A program made the position numbers and the translations under genes. A DNA stretch of 64,000 nt from Actinobacillus sp. GY-402 (lineage in GTDB: Bacteria; Pseudomonadota; Gammaproteobacteria; Enterobacterales; Pasteurellaceae): positions 1,984,001 to 2,048,000 of the forward strand of contig NZ_CP062137.1 in the NCBI RefSeq assembly GCF_014843355.1, written 5' to 3'. Below, piece after piece: positions 1 to 9,390 of this stretch (its first letter is position 1; the number at the start of each line of letters is the position of its first letter). The notes under the pieces are model-generated. The model had not been told where the DNA came from. It saw only the letters and a program-made list of their open reading frames with translations, and made no database searches.

Positions 1-671
1 AAACATTCGAACAGAAAATCCACGTCGGCGTATTCGAAATTATAGGCGGATTGTTCCACTTCGTTTTGATGGAATACGTCGCCGTAAGTGGTTTTGCCTA
101 ACGGACCGTCGGAATACACCAAATCGTAAACGGAATCCACGCCCTGAATGTACATCGCCAGACGTTCCAAACCGTAAGTGACTTCGCCAGTGACCGGTTT
201 ACATTCCAGCCCGCCCACTTGTTGGAAATAAGTGAATTGAGTCACTTCCATGCCGTTTAACCACACTTCCCAGCCTAAGCCCCATGCGCCTAACGTCGGG
301 TTTTCCCAGTTGTCTTCCACGAAACGGATGTCGTGTTGGGTCGGATCGAAACCCAGCATTTTAAGTGAGCCGAGGTAGAGTTCCTGAATATTATCCGGAG
401 AGGGTTTAATGACCACTTGGAATTGATAATAATGCTGCAGGCGATTCGGGTTTTCGCCGTAACGACCGTCCGTCGGCCGGCGAGAAGGCTGAACATAGGC
501 GAAGGCCATCGGTTCCGGGCCTAACGCGCGCAGTGCGGTCATCGGGTGAGAGGTGCCGGCGCCCACTTCCATATCGAACGGCTGCACAATGGTGCAGCCT
601 TGTTGCGCCCAGTAATCCTGCAGGGCAAGAATCATACCTTGGAAAGTTTTAACGTTAAATTTGCTGTCCAT
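1..671 (-). CDS. glyQ: glycyl-tRNA synthetase alpha subunit (5' part)
   Basis: GlyQ forms the alpha2beta2 glycyl-tRNA synthetase with GlyS and carries the aminoacylation site. The reverse strand from an ATG at 669-671 reads [12 protein letters not shown], then continues through [30 protein letters not shown] and [15 protein letters not shown] blocks, which are hallmarks of the family. About 223 codons are present and the frame is open to the window edge, so the C-terminus (and probably glyS) lies outside. It is divergent from metJ, with an uptake signal at 731-739 in the gap. No frame damage is visible. Confidence 0.95.
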   Translation of the reverse strand, partial: MDSKFNVKTFQGMILALQDYWAQQGCTIVQPFDMEVGAGTSHPMTALRALGPEPMAFAYVQPSRRPTDGRYGENPNRLQHYYQFQVVIKPSPDNIQELYLGSLKMLGFDPTQHDIRFVEDNWENPTLGAWGLGWEVWLNGMEVTQFTYFQQVGGLECKPVTGEVTYGLERLAMYIQGVDSVYDLVYSDGPLGKTTYGDVFHQNEVEQSAYNFEYADVDFLFEC

Positions 672-862
672 AATTTCGATTTCTATAAAAATGATGAAAA
701 ATGCGGGTTATTATAGCCTAAAAAGGCAAAAAGTGCGGTCAAAATTTAACACGTTTTTACGGAAAATCCGCCAAAAACAAGGTTGAAGAATAACGAATCG
801 CAAAATGATGTTTTATCCGGCCGACAGATAAACGGCTTTGTCCGGCGGTCCGTACGGCCGGA

Positions 863-891
863 TTGAGATTTGCCCGTTTTTTGATTAGAAT
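863..891 (+). promoter_or_regulatory. probable sigma70 promoter of metJ
   Basis: TTGAGA (863-868) and TAGAAT (886-891) are separated by 17 bases and lie about 30 bp before the metJ start. This is read by eye only. I did not find clear tandem MetJ boxes (AGACGTCT) here, so autoregulation is not shown by the sequence. Confidence 0.5.
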
Positions 892-922
892 ACCCACAAA
901 ATTTCAGTGATTAGGATTTTAC

Positions 923-1240
923 ATGGCAAATTGGGATGGAAAATACATCAGCCCTTACGCAGAACACGGCAAAAAGAGCGAGCAGGTGAAGAAAATCACG
1001 GTGTCGATTCCGATTAAGGTATTGGAAATTCTGACCAACGAACGCACCCGCCGCCAAATCAAAAATCTGCGTCACGCCACCAACAGCGAACTGTTGTGCG
1101 AGGCCTTTCTGCACGCCTTCACCGGGCAGCCGTTGCCGACGGACAATGATCTGCTGAAGGAACGCCATGACGAAATTCCCGAGAACGCCAAAGAAATTAT
1201 GCGCGAACTGGGCATTAATCCGGAAGAATGGGAATATTAA
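923..1240 (+). CDS. metJ: methionine regulon repressor MetJ
   Basis: The 105-residue protein matches MetJ in length and sequence throughout: [20 protein letters not shown] at the N-terminus, the ribbon DNA-binding segment [20 protein letters not shown], and the C-terminal NPEEWEY. MetJ is a ribbon-helix-helix dimer that uses S-adenosylmethionine as corepressor to shut off methionine biosynthesis genes. The gene is monocistronic here, with a promoter at 863-891 and a strong terminator directly after the stop codon. Confidence 0.97.
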   Translation: MANWDGKYISPYAEHGKKSEQVKKITVSIPIKVLEILTNERTRRQIKNLRHATNSELLCEAFLHAFTGQPLPTDNDLLKERHDEIPENAKEIMRELGINPEEWEY

Positions 1241-1274
1241 AAATCTCGCCGCGAAATATCGGCGAGATTTTTTA
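1241..1274 (+). terminator. rho-independent terminator of metJ
   Basis: AAATCTCGCC and GGCGAGATTT form a 10-bp stem with a GCGAAATATC loop, followed by a T run. It starts immediately after the metJ stop codon. Confidence 0.9.
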
Positions 1275-1310
1275 TGGGCAATCTTTGCAAAGATTGCCGA
1301 GTCTTAAGAA

Positions 1311-1315
1311 CCTGC
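1311..1315. repeat. left target-site duplication of the prophage (CCTGC)
   Basis: CCTGC stands immediately before the prophage end TGTAACC. The same five bases follow the right end ...GGCTACA at 38541-38545. A 5-bp duplication is what Mu transposition generates. Confidence 0.9.
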
Positions 1316-1512
1316 TGTAACCAACCACTTAAAATGAGAAAAATAAAGAAATAGGAATTTGGCGGAAAAAAACGGAATTTGGCGGGTCAAAATACGCGTA
1401 AATAAAGGGCTGGCGGTGTGTCAGTCCTTTTTTATGCGTTGAAAATGTGAGAAACCGTTAAAATGAGAAAAAGTAAGTGAATGAAGCTGTTTAACCGCAT
1501 AATATGAGAATG
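1316..1512 (+). promoter_or_regulatory. left prophage end (attL) with three MuA-type binding sites
   Basis: Three copies of a motif close to AACCG(C)TTAAAATGAGAAA are visible: L1 at 1323-1343, L2 at 1453-1472 and L3 (more divergent) at 1493-1512. The long L1-L2 gap (130 bp) and short L2-L3 gap (40 bp) copy the layout of phage Mu attL. From here to 1722 the DNA is AT-rich and I see no gene. Confidence 0.85.
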
Positions 1513-1722
1513 TGGCTATATAATTTAAATTTAGTTTAAATAGCGTTAAATCTAGCTTTTTCCTAAATTTCACTTTTAAAAATCGTCCGACTAACCTTTT
1601 GTAACTTAGACGGAAACTTGGACGCGCCTGCTTTATAAATTTTTTAATATTATCAACATGTTATAGTTTGTTGATGATTTTGAAACTCGGACGTTATTCA
1701 GACAGTAAACGTCCGAGTTATT

Positions 1723-2538
1723 TTACTTAGAAGCTGTTCGTTTTTTGCTAGAAACCGCCAAATAAACTTTTTGGAGTTGTTCATCGTCTAGCTCCGTCAG
1801 ACTTTCAGCAGCATATCTATCTTGGATATAAGCTCTTAACCACAATTCTAAGTTAAATTGTTTAACATTAGTATGAATATAGGCGTATTTCTTATTTCGC
1901 CACGGATTACCCAGTTTTTTAGGGGCAGATTTTGCTGAAGTTAGCCTTCCAAGCCATTTTCTTAAATAAGTTTCAGCTTTGGCATAGCTTTCCTTTGGTA
2001 TTTGTCGATAGGTTACCACGCCACAGTGTTTATTTAACGATGCCCAAACCGCTTGGAATGATTTAGGGGCTTTTTTAATCTGTTTTTCTGTTTCAACAAT
2101 TTCTTTTACGAGATCTTGCAAGGTTCTAGCCATCGTTTCATTGATATGCTTATCATCAGGTTCAATAACAGCCTTGGTTCTAGTAACGTGTTTTTCTGTT
2201 GTAATATTGTTGATCGTCCCACTATTAACAATCCCTTTATTGTCATAAACAACATTATTTTTATCGCCTTGAACGCTTTGTGTCGGCGGTGTCATTATTT
2301 TAGTCTCAATGTCAGAATTGGAACGAATCCCTGTAATAACGTATTGCACATCCACGCCCAACTGTGCAGCCCGCCCTAAAAACTCAGCCGAGATCCCTGT
2401 TCTACCCGTCTCATTTAGTCTTAATGTTTCACGATTAATTTCAGTTTGATGTGCAAAATTAGCTTGCGAATACCCCAATCTTGTTCGTTCTTCAACAAGA
2501 CGAATGCCCATATCTTCTCGAGTTATAGAGAGCTCCAT
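1723..2538 (-). CDS. phage repressor (HTH-XRE type)
   Basis: 271 residues from the ATG at 2536-2538, preceded by GAGG. A longer reading to 2595 would cover the operator and is unlikely. Residues about 5-60 form an XRE-type helix-turn-helix (MGIRLVEERTRLGYSQANFA... NETGRTGISAEFL). The remainder is a basic, partly helical region I cannot assign. The position at the left end, divergent from the ner/transposase operon, identifies it as the lysogeny repressor, the functional counterpart of Mu c. The XRE fold differs from Mu c itself. Confidence 0.8.
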   Translation of the reverse strand: MELSITREDMGIRLVEERTRLGYSQANFAHQTEINRETLRLNETGRTGISAEFLGRAAQLGVDVQYVITGIRSNSDIETKIMTPPTQSVQGDKNNVVYDNKGIVNSGTINNITTEKHVTRTKAVIEPDDKHINETMARTLQDLVKEIVETEKQIKKAPKSFQAVWASLNKHCGVVTYRQIPKESYAKAETYLRKWLGRLTSAKSAPKKLGNPWRNKKYAYIHTNVKQFNLELWLRAYIQDRYAAESLTELDDEQLQKVYLAVSSKKRTASK

Positions 2539-2549
2539 AGAAAAATCCT

Positions 2550-2600
2550 CAAATAAAATGCAAAATTTATTTGACGTGCCAAAAATATTTGGCATATAAT
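2550..2600 (+). promoter_or_regulatory. early promoter with operator in the -35/-10 spacer
   Basis: TTGACG at 2571-2576 and a perfect TATAAT at 2595-2600 are 18 bases apart. The whole spacer (2577-2594) is an inverted repeat TGCCAAA-AATA-TTTGGCA. A second inverted repeat (CAAATAAA...TTTATTTG) spans 2550-2573, between the promoter and the repressor gene. A repressor bound in the spacer would block RNA polymerase. The promoter fires toward the ner-like and transposase genes. Confidence 0.75.
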
Positions 2601-2661
2601 AAACTTGTTTAATTAATTGGTTGTTTTATTTGGTTGATAAAACTAGTTGAAAGGTAATTCT

Positions 2662-2931
2662 ATGATTCAGGAAAGAATTTTTCAAGCATTAAAGAATAGA
2701 GGGTTGAACGTATCTATGCTTGCGGAAGCGTTGAACGTTAGCAATCAAGCTGTATTTAATGTGATCAAGCAAGGTAAAGGAAGCAAAAGAATTGCTACGG
2801 CAATCGCTATTGCTATTGATACACCGTTAGATAAGGCATTCCCCTATTACAGCAAAATCCAGCACGATAGAGTAATGAGAGATAACAAAATTGATCGTTT
2901 AAAAAGTCAATTTGCTCAGATAAATCAATAG
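2662..2931 (+). CDS. ner/Cro-like DNA-binding regulator
   Basis: 89 residues from ATG 2662, with AAAGG at 2650-2654. A TTG start at 2647 is less likely. Residues 12-45 (RGLNVSMLAEALNVSNQAVFNVIKQG) form a helix-turn-helix. As the first gene of the early operon after the repressor, it holds the place of Mu ner, which turns down early and repressor transcription. The function is inferred from position and fold. Confidence 0.65.
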   Translation: MIQERIFQALKNRGLNVSMLAEALNVSNQAVFNVIKQGKGSKRIATAIAIAIDTPLDKAFPYYSKIQHDRVMRDNKIDRLKSQFAQINQ

Positions 2932-2942
2932 TTTGGTGGCTT

Positions 2943-4963
2943 ATGTTTGAACAAAAAACACATTACAGCGCAAAAGAATTATCCATCCTCAAACTTAGCA
3001 TTTTGCCAAGCAGTGAAAGACGAATTTTTAGAGAAAGCAAAAACGCGAACATTGGTCTTTTTCGTAAACGCAATGGGCGTGGTGGTGGGGTGGAATTTGA
3101 TTTTTGTAGGTTTACCCCTAAGCTGTCCAAGCCGAATTACTTCTCAGACAACCACAAAGTGCGGTCGAAAATCCGCAAGTTTTGGAAACGCCGAAGGCGC
3201 CGAAAGAATTGAATTATCTGCCGGAAGTCATTTGGGCGCCTTGGGATAAAGCCACGGACGCACAGAAAGCGAAAGCGCAAGACCGTTTGAAACCAGTCAC
3301 CGCCTTTGCGGATTTAATGAATAACGGACAAAAATTTGAAGAAGCGCTTGATTTGGTCGGCGCCAAGTTTGATGTTGCACCAGGCTCTTTAAAAAGATGG
3401 TATTACGACGTGCGCGATTTTGAGCGTAGCGACTGGTTGCCGTTACTACTGCCTAAATACGGCAAACGCAACGGCAAAGAGGCGGAATTTACGCCGGAAG
3501 CCTGGGAAGCCTTTAAGGCTGATTATTTTCGGAACGAACAGCCGCAATTCGGGAGCTGCTACGAACGGCTGAAACGGGCTGCGATTGAAAATGGCTGGTC
3601 TATCCCCTCACCGACCAGCGTAAAACGCAAAATCGAGCGCGAAGTGCCGAAAATGCAACAGGTTTACTTTGCGCAAAAGGCGCGCACGCCGTAATGGAAT
3701 ATTATCCATCTATGCGCCGCACGGTGGAAGAAATCGAGGCGATGGAATGGATTAACGGCGATGGTTATCAACACAACGTGTTCGTGAAATGGCATAACGG
3801 TGAAATTGTGCGCCCGAAAACATGGATTTGGCAGGACATCCGAACCCGTAAAATCCTCGCTTACCGCACGGACCTGAGTGAAAACAGCGACACTATCCGC
3901 CTATCAATGATGGATTTGATTTGGAAATACGGTGTCCCGAAAAAATGCACCATTGATAACACCCGCGCGGCGGCGAACAAATGGATGACAGGCGGTGTGC
4001 CGAACCGCTACCGCTTTAAGGTTAAAGATGATGACGTGTTAGGGATTATCCCCATGCTTGGCATCGAGCTTTACTGGACGAGCGTGCAATTCGGCGAGGG
4101 CCACGGACAAGCGAAACCCATTGAACGCGCCTTTTCGCACGGCGGTTTAGGTGAATTAGTAGATAAACACCCAAGCCTTGCGGGATTTCGCGGGTGAGAA
4201 CGTCTATAGCAAGCCGGATAACTACAACGGCGGCAAAGACGGCGTGGATTACGGCACCTTTATTATGGCGCTCGAAGACGGTATCCGCACGTTTAACGAG
4301 CGAGAAAACCGCAAAACCGAAATATGCCAAGGTATTTACAGTTTTAGTCAGGTATTTGAGCGGGACTACGCCAAAGCGCATATCCGCAAGGCGAGTGCGG
4401 AGCAAATGCGGTTTTTAATGTTGATGAGCGAAGCCACAACGTTGAGACCAAACGGCGAATTTAAGTTATCTGTAGGCGGCAAGGTACACGGCGGCGAAAA
4501 CATCTATACGGCGTATGACCTTATCGGACTAAGCCACAAATACAAAAAAGTGGTCGTTAAATTTGACCCTAAAGACCTACACAACAAGGTCTGGGTATAC
4601 AGCTTAGACGGCGTATTTTTGGCCGAAGCGCAATGCACCAGCGCGAAAGCCTTTGGCGACAAAGAAGCCGGCCGCGAACACGACAGAGCCCGTAAGCAAT
4701 TTGTGAAGGCGGTGAAAGCTCAGGCAAAAGCACAACTTGCCATGAATGCCCAAGAAGCCGCGCGCTACTTTCCTGAATTTGAAGAAGAAGAGCCACCGGA
4801 AGCGAAAATAATCGAAATGCTACACGCAAAAGGCAACGTGGTGCACAAAGCGGAAGCGATTATCGACGAAGACGAAGAAGAAAACAGTTTTGAAGCCAAC
4901 TTATTTAAAGGCTTGGCACAGCTTAAAAAAAACAAGGTTAAACGACAATTAAAGGAGTGTTAA
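2943..4963 (+). pseudogene. MuA transposase, split by several frameshifts
   Basis: MuA carries out strand transfer and replicative transposition as a DDE recombinase. The N-terminal end-binding domain (HYSAKELS..., RKRNGRGGGVEF) starts at 2943. Restoring one-base indels near 3035-3120 gives REKAKREHWSF and QAELLLRQ. Further frame changes fall near 3685 and 4185. The DDE triad is in the middle segment (3694-4197): Asp of INGDGY, Asp of CTIDNTRAAANKW and Glu of AKPIERAF. The acidic C-terminus (4178-4963) matches the MuB/ClpX-interacting end of MuA. As written, no full-length transposase can be made. Nearly all lesions are in base runs. Confidence 0.9.
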
Positions 4964-4967
4964 AAAA

Positions 4968-5891
4968 ATGACCTTAAAAACAGCAGATACAGGCGATTTT
5001 TGGACGGCAAAACCCCTAAGCCAGCGCGAGCTTGCCACCCAAGCGGGGATCTCTACCGCGGCGTTAAGCACCTACCTTAAAGGCACTTACGCCGGAAACG
5101 TTGAAAACGTGGAAAGCGCGCTGGAAAACTGGTTATCCGGCCGCGAAAAGAAAGCCTCTACTTTTGTCGAGGCGCCGCAATTTATTGAAATCCCAACCGC
5201 TAAAAGAGTATTTGGGGCGCTGGAAATGGCGAAGTTGCTCCCTACTATGGTGACGGTTTACGGCGCAAGCGGCGTGGGCAAAACCAAAGCATGCCAGGAG
5301 TTTGAGCACCGTAATCATAACGTGTGGATGATCACCGCAAGCCCATCCCGCGCCACATTGAGCAGTATTTTATTTGAGTTGGCGCTTGAGTTAGGCATTA
5401 ACGACGCCCCGCGCCGTAAAGACCGCTTAAGCCGGCTTATCACTAAAAAATTAAAAGGCACGCAGGGCTTAGTGATTATTGACGAGAGCGACCACCTACC
5501 CTATGACGCCCTGGAAGAGATCCGAATCATCCAGGAAGAGACCGAAGTGGGATTTGCGCTAATAGGCAACGATAAAGTGTATACCCGCATCCAAGGCGGC
5601 GTGAACCAGGCGCACGAATATGCGCGGTTATGGAGCCGTATCGGCAATAACTGCGGCATTAAAGCCAGTACGAAGGCGGATATCAAAGCTGTCGCGCAAG
5701 CCTGGGGGCTAGACAGCAACAACAAAGACTTAATGACCGCCCTCTACGATATCGGCGGCAAAGCCGGCGGCTTACGCGCCTTAACGCAATATTTACGGTT
5801 GGCAGGCATTACCGCCAAAGGTCAAGGCATTGCCATTAATTTAGACTTGATTTTACAAGCCAAAGCGCACATGCAAGGGGGCGCCCAATGA
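4968..5891 (+). CDS. MuB-like transposition target ATPase
   Basis: 307 residues, intact. The N-terminal helix-turn-helix (QRELATQAGISTAALSTYL) is followed by an AAA+ core with Walker A GASGVGKT (near residue 103) and Walker B LVIIDESDHL (near 168). MuB binds target DNA, recruits the MuA transpososome and gives target immunity. It lies four bases behind muA and overlaps the next gene by four bases, so it is part of the early operon. Confidence 0.93.
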   Translation: MTLKTADTGDFWTAKPLSQRELATQAGISTAALSTYLKGTYAGNVENVESALENWLSGREKKASTFVEAPQFIEIPTAKRVFGALEMAKLLPTMVTVYGASGVGKTKACQEFEHRNHNVWMITASPSRATLSSILFELALELGINDAPRRKDRLSRLITKKLKGTQGLVIIDESDHLPYDALEEIRIIQEETEVGFALIGNDKVYTRIQGGVNQAHEYARLWSRIGNNCGIKASTKADIKAVAQAWGLDSNNKDLMTALYDIGGKAGGLRALTQYLRLAGITAKGQGIAINLDLILQAKAHMQGGAQ

Positions 5892-6196
5892 ACCTGTTAA
5901 ACAACAAACGCCCATTAAACGACGTTAACAGATTTGCTTACAAAAAGTTAAAGCAAGTGCAAAAAGCCATTGTTGAATGCAACACCTTGGGCTTAGAAGT
6001 AGAAGAAATTGAATTTAATTGCATTAAACCGCGCATCAGAATTAAAGATAACAGCGCCGCCGCGCGGCTGGAATATATCGGACGAGCAATTGAATACGGC
6101 TTTGGCCAGGACAAAAGCGGAAAAGTGCGGATGTTACAGATTATGGCGGCAGGCATAAAAGTGATCTGGCTTACCAACCGTGAAAGAATCCATTAA
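5888..6196 (+). CDS. early phage protein of unknown function
   Basis: 102 residues, basic and rich in short helices (RFAYKKLKQVQKAIVEC). Its ATG overlaps the muB stop (ATGA), so translation is coupled. I recognise no domain. Confidence 0.6.
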   Translation: MNLLNNKRPLNDVNRFAYKKLKQVQKAIVECNTLGLEVEEIEFNCIKPRIRIKDNSAAARLEYIGRAIEYGFGQDKSGKVRMLQIMAAGIKVIWLTNRERIH

Positions 6197-6217
6197 CCAT
6201 CAACAAAAGGAAAAACC

Positions 6218-6415
6218 ATGAAAACGATCACCAAAATCGAACCGAAAGACGCAGAGCTCTTTTATGCGCATTGCGTCATGTTTAGCAAAAAAGCAACAAA
6301 GGAAGAATTAATAGCGGCATTGTCGCGCGGCATTAAAGCTTTTGAAGTTACTAAAGAAGACGGATACGTCAGTATCTCAGCCGAATTGAAAAAACACCCT
6401 TGGGAGTTAAATTAA
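6218..6415 (+). CDS. small early phage protein
   Basis: 65 residues (MKTITKIEPKDAELFYAH...), preceded by AAAAGGAA and followed after one base by gam. It has no recognised motif. Spacing and codon use match the early operon. Confidence 0.55.
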   Translation: MKTITKIEPKDAELFYAHCVMFSKKATKEELIAALSRGIKAFEVTKEDGYVSISAELKKHPWELN

Positions 6416-6416
6416 C

Positions 6417-6938
6417 ATGGCAAAAAAAGCAACCAGAATTAAATCGGATACCTTTGTAATCCGTTATCAATCCCGCGACGAAGTGGAATCCGCCATTACA
6501 ACTATCGGGCTGTTACAACGTGAATTGCAACGTAAAGCGACCGAACAAAATGACGAACTGGCGGCAATTACCGACCGTTACGCGCCACAGCTGGCGGCAT
6601 TGCAAGACCAAATTAAGCCAATCCAGGCGGCAATCCAGGCATGGTGCGAAAGCAACCGCGACGAGTTGTTGCCAGGCAAAGCGAAAACCATCGAATTTAA
6701 CACGGGATCGGTGCAATGGCGCCAGCGCCCGCCGTCAGTAGTGTTACGCGGCATTGATAGCGTGCTTGAAGCATTAAAAAATCGGGGGTTATTGCATTTT
6801 ATCCGAGTTAAAGAAGAAGTTAACAAAGAAGCTATGCTTAACGAACCTGAAAAGGCGGCGGGCGTGCCGGGCGTCACTATTAAAACCGGCGTGGAAGACT
6901 TTGTGATTACGCCGTTTGAACAAGAAGTACAACGCTGA
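6417..6938 (+). CDS. gam: Mu Gam-like host-nuclease inhibitor
   Basis: 173 residues, the expected size for Mu Gam. It has a long helical N-terminal half (DEVESAITTIGLLQRELQR... KPIQAAIQAWCE) and a C-terminal part with TGSVQWRQRPPSVVLRG. Mu Gam is a Ku-like dimer that coats linear DNA ends and protects them from RecBCD. Its position downstream of muB matches Mu. Confidence 0.9.
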   Translation: MAKKATRIKSDTFVIRYQSRDEVESAITTIGLLQRELQRKATEQNDELAAITDRYAPQLAALQDQIKPIQAAIQAWCESNRDELLPGKAKTIEFNTGSVQWRQRPPSVVLRGIDSVLEALKNRGLLHFIRVKEEVNKEAMLNEPEKAAGVPGVTIKTGVEDFVITPFEQEVQR

Positions 6939-6953
6939 TAATAGGAGTAAAGG

Positions 6954-7157
6954 ATGAATTTTTTAGCTATTACATCAAAAAACGACATATTCCCGGATTT
7001 GGTTAATTTTGACAAGGTGATTTGCATTAAGGTCACTGAGGTTAATAACGGCAAAGCAACGCTAAAAATTGAATTGGAAAACGGCAAATACTTAACAATG
7101 TCAGACATTAGCGCCGACAGCTACGCCCGAATCATGAATGCCATAGATAGAGGTTAA
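6954..7157 (+). CDS. small early phage protein
   Basis: 67 residues (MNFLAITSKNDIFPDLVNFD...), with GGAGTAAAGG in front. It looks like a small beta-rich domain. Family unknown. Confidence 0.5.
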   Translation: MNFLAITSKNDIFPDLVNFDKVICIKVTEVNNGKATLKIELENGKYLTMSDISADSYARIMNAIDRG

Positions 7158-7161
7158 AGGC

Positions 7162-7242
7162 ATGTTAACCGACCCGATTACCTACTTAATCTTAGGCGCG
7201 ATATTAACCTTAGCCGTTGGCGTCTTTGACGAGCGGGATTAA
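7162..7242 (+). CDS. 26-residue membrane peptide
   Basis: The frame reads MLTDPITYLILGAILTLAVG and ends FDERD. One hydrophobic helix fills most of the peptide. AAAGG lies just before the ATG. It is only supported by the ribosome-binding site and the helix. Confidence 0.4.
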   Translation: MLTDPITYLILGAILTLAVGVFDERD

Positions 7243-7252
7243 AACCTATTTA

Positions 7253-7276
7253 CAGCGCATTGCGCGCAGTGCGCTG
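7253..7276. other. GC-rich hairpin in the early operon
   Basis: CAGCGCATTG and CAGTGCGCTG pair with one mismatch around a CGCG loop. No T run follows, so it is not a typical terminator. It could stabilise or process the early transcript. Confidence 0.4.
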
Positions 7277-7312
7277 AGTAATAAGTTTTAAATTAAAAGA
7301 AGGAGAATATTT

Positions 7313-7549
7313 ATGGAAGGTTACGAAATCACGCTTGAGGATAAAGGGCAAGATTTTTTGAGCTTTAAAACGGATATCAACGGCATAGTAATAGCCGCCG
7401 AACCATTTCAAACGAATGTATGGAGAGGTGCGTTAATCCCGGTTGAACAACAAAAAATAGGTGATTTATGCATGATCCATCATTTGCCACATATTAAGTA
7501 TGGCTACCTAAGATATAAGGTATTAGCCATTAAAAAAATTAACTATTAA
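7313..7549 (+). CDS. early phage protein of unknown function
   Basis: 78 residues (MEGYEITLEDKGQDFLSFKT...), with AAGGAGAA in front. Alternating polar and hydrophobic residues suggest a beta domain. Family not recognised. Confidence 0.5.
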   Translation: MEGYEITLEDKGQDFLSFKTDINGIVIAAEPFQTNVWRGALIPVEQQKIGDLCMIHHLPHIKYGYLRYKVLAIKKINY

Positions 7550-7568
7550 CCCCCACCAAGGAGAACCT

Positions 7569-7775
7569 ATGGAAACTTATAAAGAGCTGGTATTACTGGC
7601 GATTAAAACCGAGCGCGCGGGCGATTACAGCTACGCGCAACAACTATGGGAGCGTGCCGCACCGCTGACAAAAAATCCCGTTAAAAAGATGTTTTGCCGG
7701 AAGCACGCAGAATTTTTAAACGCGTGGATGGCAAGATTATACAAAGCCCGTCGTGAGGAGTTACAACATGCCTAA
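7569..7775 (+). CDS. ANR-like transcriptional regulator
   Basis: 68 residues. The pattern GDYSYAQQLWERAA...NPVKKMFCRKHAEF resembles the short helical ANR (AggR-activated regulator) proteins found in Mu-like prophages. This family is reported to act as modulators of AraC-type or other regulators. The assignment rests on this pattern alone. It overlaps the next gene by eight bases. Confidence 0.5.
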   Translation: METYKELVLLAIKTERAGDYSYAQQLWERAAPLTKNPVKKMFCRKHAEFLNAWMARLYKARREELQHA

Positions 7776-7929
7776 ATACATTATCCGCGCCGAATGCATG
7801 GTGGAATTTACGGTGGAAGCCGACACCATTGAAGACGCGCAAGACCTGGATTTAAATTTAACAGAGCTTGACAAAATGCCCCATGAAATCACCGAAATAT
7901 ACGACGTTATCGAAGCGGAGGAACTATAA
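7768..7929 (+). CDS. small acidic phage protein
   Basis: 53 residues (MPKYIIRAECMVEFTVEAD... EAEEL). It starts inside the previous gene's end and stops one base before the next ATG. The beta-strand N-terminus and acidic C-terminus recall small phage proteins of unknown role. Confidence 0.5.
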   Translation: MPKYIIRAECMVEFTVEADTIEDAQDLDLNLTELDKMPHEITEIYDVIEAEEL

Positions 7930-8103
7930 ATGATGTTAACTAAACGCCAGGATATGGTGGCGGAAATCGCCGATATTATGCAGTTGTTGGATGACGTCAA
8001 AACCACGCTATTAAACGATAGCATTGAAGACGCTAACAAATTGCTAACCTTTGTGGAAAAGGACGTCCGCAAACTTAAAAACAATGTTAAAAAAAGGCGC
8101 TGA
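7930..8103 (+). CDS. small helical phage protein
   Basis: 57 residues (MMLTKRQDMVAEIADIMQLL... KNNVKKRR), predicted to be one long amphipathic helix with a basic end. It directly abuts the previous stop codon. Function unknown. Confidence 0.5.
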   Translation: MMLTKRQDMVAEIADIMQLLDDVKTTLLNDSIEDANKLLTFVEKDVRKLKNNVKKRR

Positions 8104-8115
8104 ATTGAGGTGTGT

Positions 8116-8822
8116 ATGGATAAGGTAATCAAAAATCAAGAAACTGCTGGCGCTATCTAAATCCAGCAATCCATTTGAAGCCGCGAAAGCGCTGGAAATG
8201 GCGCAGAAATTAATGGCGGAACACCGGGTTAGTCAGGCTACAGTTGAGTTTAGCCAATACCACGGAAAACAGAAAACCGCCAAAAAATCCGCGCGTTATG
8301 TGCATATGTTAGTAAGCGTTATTAGAAAAAGCATTTGGTGTGGAGGCTTATAGCGCTAATTATTATCCGGGCGAAGATTTTTGGCGAAAAAGAAAATGCA
8401 CATGGTCTTTTACGGCGCCGAAGAGCGCCCGGAAATAGCATCATATTGTTTTTGACGTGCTATATCGCAAATTACAGGCCGCCCGCAAAGAGTTTTTTTG
8501 GCCAAACAAAAACAAAAAAACTTAAAAACGCCGCACATTAATTGCCCGCGGCGACAAATTTTGCGAAGGCTGGGTGGTCGGCGTCAATGACAATGTTAAA
8601 CGATTTGCCATGAGCCAGGAAGAAAAAGCAAAAAAACTGGATGACTATAAATCATCGGTTTTTTTGATAAATCGAAAATGGAGCGAAGCAAACGTGCGCG
8701 AAGCCGGCAACGCAAAAGATTATGGCGCCTCACAAAGTGAGGGCTATAAACAAGGTCAACAAGTCAAGCTAAATCACGGTGTGAATGGCAAAGAAACGGT
8801 TAAATTAGGAGTACAAATATGA
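8116..8822 (+). pseudogene. DUF2786-type phage protein, broken by at least five indels
   Basis: Correcting runs at 8131-8135 (A), 8326-8330 (A), 8386-8391 (A) and 8449-8453 (T) restores MDKVIKKIKKLLALSKSSNP, FEAAKALEMAQKLMAEH, then KMHMVFYGAEERPEIASY and finally RGDKFCEGWVVGVNDNVKRF. This is the layout of DUF2786 proteins common in Mu-like phages. At least one more change is needed near 8510-8530. The last segment is open from 8574 to 8822. Substitutions look few compared with the number of indels. Confidence 0.75.
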
Positions 8823-9379
8823 GACCAGAATTTAGATATTTTAAGTGCTCACTTGATGTTGAGCCAATTAAGTCACTCAAAAAAGAATGGGACGATCTAC
8901 GCGAAGAACGGGATAAAAAATTAGATGCCATCTTCGACACTATCCCCTTTTATGAATTTTGGCGTGGATCTGATAATCGGATTTTCGGCATTGTATGCAA
9001 CGCTAACAATCCTGAATTTGTGAAAATTAAAAACGACAAAACTTACAAAATCGAGAAAATCAACGATGAAAAATTCTGTATTACAGGCAATAAGCGGACT
9101 AAAACGGGTAAAGCGTTCAATGCCAAAATACAGGAGGTTGGGGGTATATTGCAAAAATATCCAAGCTTCAACGACTTTATGTTGAGTAAATTAAAGCTGA
9201 ATTGTTGGGTATTAGGGGATCGCATGGCGTATTTGTCTGTGTGCGGCACAGCAAATAATCATTTTATCCTATCTATCCCCGTTAAGTCGGAAGAATATGG
9301 CGGCGACGAATTCCCGGAAATCCCAGAGTTTTTGATTGAAATAAAACAAAGCGAATTCTTGTTAATACAAGGTAAATAA
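8819..9379 (+). CDS. phage protein, DUF5420-like
   Basis: 186 residues, intact. It starts MRPEFRYFKCSLDVEPIKSL, which I associate with a Pasteurellaceae phage family labelled DUF5420; that name is from memory and needs a profile search. It overlaps the preceding gene's stop (ATGA). No catalytic motif is evident. Confidence 0.6.
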   Translation: MRPEFRYFKCSLDVEPIKSLKKEWDDLREERDKKLDAIFDTIPFYEFWRGSDNRIFGIVCNANNPEFVKIKNDKTYKIEKINDEKFCITGNKRTKTGKAFNAKIQEVGGILQKYPSFNDFMLSKLKLNCWVLGDRMAYLSVCGTANNHFILSIPVKSEEYGGDEFPEIPEFLIEIKQSEFLLIQGK

Positions 9380-9390
9380 GGAGATACAAA

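Noticed and set aside
911..1168. Minus-strand frame across metJ
   Set aside because: Shadow of metJ, which is unmistakable on the plus strand.
2116..2379. Plus-strand frame inside the repressor
   Set aside because: Antisense shadow; the reverse frame has a clear helix-turn-helix protein.
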